NCBI GenBank assembly: GCA_028871815.1
Contig: JAGWMJ010000002.1
Location: 124,001 to 188,000, forward strand
DNA from: Armatimonadota bacterium
GTDB taxonomy: Bacteria; Armatimonadota; Chthonomonadetes; Chthonomonadales; Chthonomonadaceae
DNA length: 64,000 nt
Reading direction: 5' to 3'
Shown: one piece after another, positions 59,310 to 64,000 of the stretch
Numbering within the stretch: position 1 is the stretch's first letter
Layout: every line of letters begins with the position of its first letter
Notes under the pieces: model-generated
The model's database searches: none
Seen by the model: only the letters and a program-made list of their open reading frames with translations
Told to the model about the DNA's origin: nothing
Program-made: the position numbers and the translations under genes

Positions 59310-60269
59310 TTACGGTGGCGCGATCTCGGTGCCGAGTCCGCGCTGCCGGGCCATTTTGAACGCCAGCGTAGCTGCGGCCGTATCCTCCAGCGCAACTCCG
59401 CACGATTTGAACAGAGTTATATCAGTTTGGTTCAGGCGGCCGGTCTGCTTGCCGCTGACAACATCTGCCAGCTCGCTTACCGTGTCCCAGCGCAGAATGC
59501 CACGCTCCGCGGGCTCAAGCAGGTCGCCGGCCTCGAGTTTCGCCTGCTCGACCGAATCTACCGTCACGTTGTCGCATCGCCTTACAGCTTCCAGGTCCAA
59601 CTCACGCCTCGAGAGTATGTTGCTGCCAACTGCGTTGATATGTTGCCCGGGTTTCAGCCATGCTCCAAACAGAACGGGATCCCGCGCGCTTGTGGCTGTA
59701 ATCAGCACATCGGCGGCGCTTACAGCCTCCTCCGCATTCAATCCCACTCGTACCGGCAGGTCAAGCTGGCGCTCCATTCTCAGAGCGAAGTCGGCCGCGC
59801 GTTCGGCGGAACGCCCAATGCAGACCACCGAGTCCACGCGGCACGTGCAGCACACCGCGGCCAGTTGCGTGCTCGCCTGAGCGCCGCATCCGAAAATGGC
59901 AAGGCGGAGGGAGTCGCTCTGCGGCGCCATCGCAGCTGTTGCGATGCCTGTAGCGGCTCCTGTTCTGAGCCGACCCAGCAGGTCCGCCTCCATGAGGCTG
60001 AGCAGCTCCCCGGTTTCGCTGCTGTACAGTAGAACCAGAAAACGCACACCGTCGCGAAATGCCGTATAGCACTTTTGGCAAAACATGCCGGTTTGCAGAT
60101 CAACCGCTGCCATCTGATGATAGGTGCCACGCGGCATGCGGAGGCGCCGCCGCGGCTGGCAGATGGTCTGTCCGGCCGCCGCGTGGTGCACCGCATCACG
60201 GACGGCTGTCACAACGTCCGGCATCGTCAACACCGATCCAACGTCAGCCTCGGTAAGATAGAGGGCCAT
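59310..60269 (-). CDS. Ornithine cyclodeaminase/mu-crystallin family protein
   Basis: A 319-residue NAD(P)-binding enzyme of the OCD/mu-crystallin family. The N-terminal dimer and substrate part (PRRRLRMPRGTYHQMAAVDL, FCQKCYTAFRD with the family KxxY-type residues) is followed by SLMEADLLGRLRTGAATGIA. The Rossmann fold (RLAIFGCGAQASTQLAAVCC; KPGQHINAVGSN) completes it. Possible activities are ornithine deamination/cyclisation, alanine or ketimine reduction, or lysine derivatives; they cannot be separated by eye. It starts 5 bp after the LarC stop, so the two genes form an operon. Confidence 0.9.
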   Translation of the reverse strand: MALYLTEADVGSVLTMPDVVTAVRDAVHHAAAGQTICQPRRRLRMPRGTYHQMAAVDLQTGMFCQKCYTAFRDGVRFLVLLYSSETGELLSLMEADLLGRLRTGAATGIATAAMAPQSDSLRLAIFGCGAQASTQLAAVCCTCRVDSVVCIGRSAERAADFALRMERQLDLPVRVGLNAEEAVSAADVLITATSARDPVLFGAWLKPGQHINAVGSNILSRRELDLEAVRRCDNVTVDSVEQAKLEAGDLLEPAERGILRWDTVSELADVVSGKQTGRLNQTDITLFKSCGVALEDTAAATLAFKMARQRGLGTEIAPP

Positions 60270-60274
60270 TAGCG

Positions 60275-61111
60275 TCAGTGGTCCACAGCGGGCGCATCGC
60301 CGGCGTGCTGGCCGGATCCGTGGGGCCGCTTCCTCGAGGTCGGACCGCCGCCGGAGGGAACTCGTTGCTCCACGGCCACCTCCTCGCCGATCATCATTCG
60401 CAGCAGGTTCGGTATCCAGGTGTCGCGCTGGCCGGCGCCATAGCCCGTGAGCTCCAGCCGGAATACAGGTGGTGGCTGTGCCCCGCCCAGAGGGTCACGT
60501 ACGGCGAATTCTGCCAATACGGCTGCTCCGGTTGGCGTCACGAGCTCCATTCGTCGTTCATCGGGCCGCAGGACGAAGCCCGCCAGCAACTCCAGCGCGG
60601 CCGGTGCGGGAGAGGGCATAGTGCCGTGCGCACACTCTATCCAGCCCCGGTTCATCGGGATATCGGTAACGTACAAGCGCTCGATGCCTAGCAGGTCGAA
60701 GCCAATGCATGCGCCGGTGATGTCGATAATTGCATCAACAGCGCCGACCTCGTGAAAGTGAATATCGTCTACCGTGGCGCCGTGAATTCGCGCCTCCGCG
60801 CCGGCGAGCCGTCGAAAGGTACTCACTGCACGCGCCACCGTTTTCACCGGCAGAGAGCTGGATGCAAGAATCGATTCGATATCGCTTAACCGCCGACCGT
60901 GGCCTTCGTCGCGCTCCTCCAGCAAAACGCCGGCGCGCACACCGGAGATCCCTTCCTTCAGAACATGCTCGCAGTGGAGTGACCAGCCTGGTACGTTCAA
61001 TTGACGCAACTGTGCCTCCAGTGCGTGCTGTTCCACACCGCAATGGAGCAGCGCGCCCAGTAGCATGTCTCCGCTCACGCCACTAAAGCAGTCAAGTACG
61101 CCGATCCGCAT
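60275..61111 (-). CDS. larC: Short LarC (DUF111) nickel-insertase-like protein
   Basis: A 278-residue protein matching the N-terminal two thirds of LarC, which inserts nickel into the pincer cofactor of LarA-type racemases. CFSGVSGDMLLGALLHCGVE, VDDIHFHEVGAVDAIIDITG, RGWIECAHGTMPSPAPAALE and TPTGAAVLAEF are diagnostic. Full LarC is about 400 residues; the C-terminal domain (LarC2), expected after NLLRMMIGE, is replaced by a short Arg/Gly/Pro-rich tail. In Lactobacillus LarC is made by frameshifting from larC1 and larC2, but no larC2 remains here: the next gene starts 5 bp after the stop. No larA or larB is in the window. Confidence 0.86.
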   Translation of the reverse strand: MRIGVLDCFSGVSGDMLLGALLHCGVEQHALEAQLRQLNVPGWSLHCEHVLKEGISGVRAGVLLEERDEGHGRRLSDIESILASSSLPVKTVARAVSTFRRLAGAEARIHGATVDDIHFHEVGAVDAIIDITGACIGFDLLGIERLYVTDIPMNRGWIECAHGTMPSPAPAALELLAGFVLRPDERRMELVTPTGAAVLAEFAVRDPLGGAQPPPVFRLELTGYGAGQRDTWIPNLLRMMIGEEVAVEQRVPSGGGPTSRKRPHGSGQHAGDAPAVDH

Positions 61112-61163
61112 TCACATGCCTCCTGCCGGGTCTCCCGCACCGTGGTGTACAATAGTACCGCCC

Positions 61164-62486
61164 ATGCGCTATACCGCCCCGCCGTACATGAACGACGTGC
61201 TGCCGCACGAGCCGGTTCGTGAGCCATGGCTGCATACGGCCCGGTGGCGTGCTGCCGAATCGCGGTTTCGGGCAATCTGCCAGCAGTGGGGCTACCGCGA
61301 GATCCGTACGCCCATTGTTGAGCAGACCGAGCTCTTTACGCGCAGTATTGGTGGCGAAACCGATATTGTAAGCAAGGAGATGTTCTCCTTTGAAGATCGC
61401 GGCGGCCGGGGACTGACGCTCAAGCCGGAAGGCACTGCGGGCGTTGTGCGCGCCGCGCTGGAGCATGGCTTGCTGAATGTCGCGCCGGTGACCCGCCTGT
61501 GGTACATCTCGCCGGCATTCCGGTACGAACGCGGTCAGCGGGGCAGGTATCGCCAGCACCATCAGTTGGGCGTTGAGGTATTTGGTGCCGGCGGCCCGGA
61601 GATCGATGCGGAAGTCATTCTGCTCGCTTTGGCGTTTTATGCAAGTGTCGGCATTCCCACCCTGCCGGTGCGCATCAATTCGCTGGGTACACCGGAGTCC
61701 CGCGCAATCTATCGGGAAGCGCTTCGCGACTTCATCCGGCCAAACCTCGACAAACTCAGCGAAGAGGGTCGCAGGCGTTTTGAAGTAAATCCGCTTCGGA
61801 TGCTCGATACAAAGAGCGCCGGCGACCTGGAGCTTCTTCAGGGCGCGCCTGCCCTGCTGGATTGTCTGGACGCCGGCAGTCGAGACCACTTCGATGAACT
61901 CCAGGCGTTACTGCGCGCAGAACAAACGCCATTCATTGTGGATCCGCATCTGGTGCGCGGCTTCGACTACTATACGCGCACCGCATTTGAGATAGCCGGC
62001 GAAGGGCTGGGCGCACAGAATGCTCTCGGCGGAGGAGGGCGCTACGACGGACTGGTTCAGGAGTGTGGCGGGCCGCAAACGCCGGCGATCGGGTTTGGTT
62101 TGGGGCTCGAGCGCTTGTTGATCTCGCTCAATCAACTTGATATTTCGCTCCCGGTGGAAGACGAAAACATCGATGCCTTCATCGTAGTGCTAAGCGAGTC
62201 ACAGGAGGTCTGGCGCGCTGCCTTTGGATTGCAGCAGGCAATTCGGCGCGCCGGGTTGGCCGCAGGAATGTGTTACCACGCCCGCAAGTTCAAGGCACAA
62301 ATGAAGGCGGCTGACCTTGCCGGCGCCCGCTATACGGTACTGTTGGGTGACGACGAGTTCCGTCGCGGTACCGTAGCGATAAGGAAGCAAGAGACACATC
62401 AGCAAGCCGATATTGCGACACATGAGGCCGTTACGGAACTCAAACGGCTGCTGAGCAAACCGGGCAGCCAAACGGAGGGCAGCTGA
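61164..62486 (+). CDS. hisS: Histidyl-tRNA synthetase
   Basis: A 440-residue class II synthetase that charges tRNA-His. Class II motif 1 region (RFRAICQQWGYREIRTPIVE), motif 2 (LWYISPAFRYERGQRGRYRQ), histidine-specific RGFDYYTRTAFEI and GGGGRYDGLV, and motif 3 (PAIGFGLGLERLL) are all present, followed by the anticodon-binding domain (DAFIVVLSES...YHARKFKAQMKAADLAGARY). ATG 61164 chosen; the frame is open upstream into the larC promoter region. Divergent from larC by 52 bp. Confidence 0.94.
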   Translation: MRYTAPPYMNDVLPHEPVREPWLHTARWRAAESRFRAICQQWGYREIRTPIVEQTELFTRSIGGETDIVSKEMFSFEDRGGRGLTLKPEGTAGVVRAALEHGLLNVAPVTRLWYISPAFRYERGQRGRYRQHHQLGVEVFGAGGPEIDAEVILLALAFYASVGIPTLPVRINSLGTPESRAIYREALRDFIRPNLDKLSEEGRRRFEVNPLRMLDTKSAGDLELLQGAPALLDCLDAGSRDHFDELQALLRAEQTPFIVDPHLVRGFDYYTRTAFEIAGEGLGAQNALGGGGRYDGLVQECGGPQTPAIGFGLGLERLLISLNQLDISLPVEDENIDAFIVVLSESQEVWRAAFGLQQAIRRAGLAAGMCYHARKFKAQMKAADLAGARYTVLLGDDEFRRGTVAIRKQETHQQADIATHEAVTELKRLLSKPGSQTEGS

Positions 62487-62487
62487 A

Positions 62488-62874
62488 ATGAGCCTGCATG
62501 TCCACCTCGGGTTCGTCACCTCGCAATCACGCGACTACTTTTCAGAAAAGTGGCTCTATCGTCTGCCTGGTTGCAACGTGCTGGTGGACGGCGGCGATCC
62601 TCCGGCGGCCGGTGATGAAGGCGATGCCGAGCGCTCCATGACCCTGGATGTGTCGTCGCCCACCGCCGCCAGGGCATTGTGCCACGCACTGCTCTCCGCA
62701 GTGCAGCACGCTAAGGCGACGGTCTCAATCGACTGGGTGGCCGCCGGCGGCGAGCCGCAACAGGTGCGCATCACCAGCCAGAACACCTCAGACGGAGACA
62801 TTGCCGCTACCCGGCTTTCCGCCGCTCTGCACGCAGCTAAACCTGCCACATCGAATCCGGAGTCGCCGAAGTGA
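62488..62874 (+). CDS. Small protein of unknown function downstream of hisS
   Basis: A 128-residue soluble protein whose ATG follows the hisS stop by a single base, so it is almost certainly co-translated. Regions: LGFVTSQSRDYFSEKWLYRL, MTLDVSSPTAARALCHALLS and VSIDWVAAGGEPQQVRITSQ, alternating strands and helices, with a polar Ala/Pro tail. I recognise no family. Converges on hemW (17 bp between). Confidence 0.65.
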   Translation: MSLHVHLGFVTSQSRDYFSEKWLYRLPGCNVLVDGGDPPAAGDEGDAERSMTLDVSSPTAARALCHALLSAVQHAKATVSIDWVAAGGEPQQVRITSQNTSDGDIAATRLSAALHAAKPATSNPESPK

Positions 62875-62891
62875 CCTGGCGCGAGGCACTG

Positions 62892-64000
62892 CTACACAAA
62901 CTCGAGTGCGACCACGTTCGCCAGCATGATGCCCTGCGGTGTTGGAAGCAGACGCGTCCCGACCTGCCTGGCCAACCCGCGTGAAACGATGCGGTTGATT
63001 CCGTCGCGGTAGACCAGGCGTGGATCCACTCCGAACCGCTGCGTCAGGTCGGCAAGGTCCACCCCATCCACGGTCCGCAGCCCCACCATCAACGTCTCGC
63101 CCAATGCGCGTTCTGGTGGCAGCATCTCACTCTCCGAGATGATGCCGATTCCGCTCCGTGTCGCCTCCACGTAGTGGCGGACGCGCGGCTCACGCTTGAG
63201 TCGGCGCCCGCGGATGTAACCGACGGCGCCGGGGCCGAAGCCCATATACTCACCGTTGTTCCAATAGGTCATATTGTGCCGGCACCTGTGCCTACTTTTC
63301 GCGAAGTTGCTCACTTCATACTGCAGCAGACCGGCGTCGTTCAGGCGGTCTCGCGCCATTTCGTACATTTCGGCGTCACAATCCTCATCGGGCAACGCTA
63401 TAGAACCCTGGCGCGCCAGGCGCGCGAAGCGGGTATGCGGCTCTACGGTGAGCGAGTAGCACGAGACATGCTCCGGGCCAAGCTCAACGGCCGTGGTCAG
63501 CGCGGCGGACCAGTCAGAGAGTGACTGACCTGGCAGGCGGTACATCAAGTCGAGGCCCACGGTCTGGAATCCGGCCGCACGCGCGTCATTCATCGAGCGA
63601 ACCGCGTCGCTGCCGGTGTGATCCCGTCCAATGGCCCCTAGCAAGCGGTCGTCGAAGCTCTGGACGCCGATGTTGATGCGATTGAAGCCGATCGACCGGA
63701 TTTCCGCGAAACGGGCCCGGTCTGCGCTCGATGGGTTGGCCTCGAGGCTGATCTCCGCATCGTGCGCCACCTCGAATCGAGCGAGGACGGCAGCCATAAC
63801 CTGCGCCAGTTGGTATGGCGCTACGTAAGATGGTGTGCCGCCGCCGAAGAAGATCGTATCGGCTGCAACAGGTTCACTGCTCTCCATCTGCGTCGCCCCG
63901 ATATCCGAGCAGATGGCATCAATAACGCCTTCAATGAAGGAAGACCCCGGCTTTGCCACATAGACGTTGAAGTCGCAATAGGGACAGCGGCGTGAACAGA
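62892..64000 (-). CDS. hemW: HemW-like radical SAM protein, 5' end outside window
   Basis: Radical SAM protein of the HemW family (haem chaperone, formerly oxygen-independent coproporphyrinogen oxidase-like). The right edge still shows the [4Fe-4S]-SAM motif CSRRCPYCDFNVYV. Further along are FFGGGTPSYVAPYQLAQVM, SLEANPSSADRARFAEIRSI, GFNRINIGVQSFDDRLLGAI, VGLDLMYRLPGQSLSDW, and the HemW-specific YEVSNFAKSRHRCRHNMTYW. The C-terminal HTH-like HemN_C domain is complete. The start codon and only about ten residues lie beyond the window. Confidence 0.92.
   Translation of the reverse strand, partial: CSRRCPYCDFNVYVAKPGSSFIEGVIDAICSDIGATQMESSEPVAADTIFFGGGTPSYVAPYQLAQVMAAVLARFEVAHDAEISLEANPSSADRARFAEIRSIGFNRINIGVQSFDDRLLGAIGRDHTGSDAVRSMNDARAAGFQTVGLDLMYRLPGQSLSDWSAALTTAVELGPEHVSCYSLTVEPHTRFARLARQGSIALPDEDCDAEMYEMARDRLNDAGLLQYEVSNFAKSRHRCRHNMTYWNNGEYMGFGPGAVGYIRGRRLKREPRVRHYVEATRSGIGIISESEMLPPERALGETLMVGLRTVDGVDLADLTQRFGVDPRLVYRDGINRIVSRGLARQVGTRLLPTPQGIMLANVVALEFV

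Noticed and set aside
1-64000. tRNA, rRNA or CRISPR elements
   Set aside because: No cloverleaf-like sequence with a conserved T-loop, no rRNA signature and no regularly spaced repeats were found on reading either strand.

Overview
The window is GC-rich, densely coded bacterial chromosome. The gene content suggests a free-living, carbohydrate-degrading bacterium of the Armatimonadota or a neighbouring Planctomycetota-like group. Supporting signs are two DUF1501 clusters (one with DUF1800, one with Planctomycete-type cytochrome/DUF1549/DUF1553 proteins), Gfo/Idh oxidoreductases next to secreted glycosidases and PhyH oxygenases, menaquinone synthesis by the futalosine route (mqnD) and Clp-N single-domain proteins. 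The phylum is an inference from gene families; there is no rRNA in the window. I saw no tRNA, rRNA or CRISPR array.

Layout. 1-3.5 kb: a MarR regulator and an HlyD/MacA-type efflux adaptor (cut by the window edge) run leftward; a trans-sulfuration-type PLP enzyme is divergent. 3.6-6.2 kb: a small unknown protein, a PhyH oxygenase and a secreted SBBP-repeat protein. 6.3-13.3 kb: a compact leftward catabolic operon (Gfo/Idh oxidoreductase, large secreted GH123-like protein, GH95-like glycosidase, PhyH oxygenase) with successive 4-bp start/stop overlaps. 13.8-17.5 kb: a divergent sigma-factor-like/TPR fusion coupled to a 65-residue exported peptide, then a membrane HEAT-type protein and a secreted NTF2-like protein. 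17.8-19.4 kb: a MarR-DoxX-WrbA quinone/redox-stress operon with its own palindromic operator and a strong terminator. 19.6-23.1 kb: a membrane protein, DUF1800 and DUF1501.

23.4-29.3 kb is the most unusual stretch: a decaying polymorphic-toxin island. It holds an Rhs-core fragment joined in frame, across a nonsense codon, to a Tox-REase-7-type PD-(D/E)xK nuclease domain. Next to it lie an intact HEAT-repeat candidate immunity gene, a CXXCG-motif candidate immunity gene broken by an in-frame TAG, and two paralogous pentapeptide-repeat genes. One of these is bracketed by a 36-bp direct repeat. A 13-codon relic of a second HEAT gene is also present.

29.3-40.5 kb: TPR protein, truncated haemoglobin, double-GNAT acetyltransferase, TlpA-like thioredoxin, GlcF-type Fe-S protein and Clp-N protein (all leftward), then an ankyrin protein and a 1478-residue Lhr-type helicase (rightward). 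40.5-41.4 kb: gene-poor, with a transposase-like relic. 41.4-47.2 kb: a three-gene Planctomycete-type surface/cytochrome operon with a promoter and a closing hairpin. 47.4-51.8 kb: serA-mqnD-AAA ATPase-gpmA operon, with glycerate kinase divergent from serA, so serine, glycerate and 3-phosphoglycerate metabolism sit together. 53.1-55.8 kb: mutY coupled to a TerY-like VWA protein, a YtxH-like protein and a small exported protein. 55.9-59.3 kb: a divergent DprA-like protein coupled to a fused histidine kinase-response regulator. 59.3-64 kb: ornithine-cyclodeaminase-like enzyme and a short LarC, divergent hisS with a small follower gene, and hemW running off the right edge.
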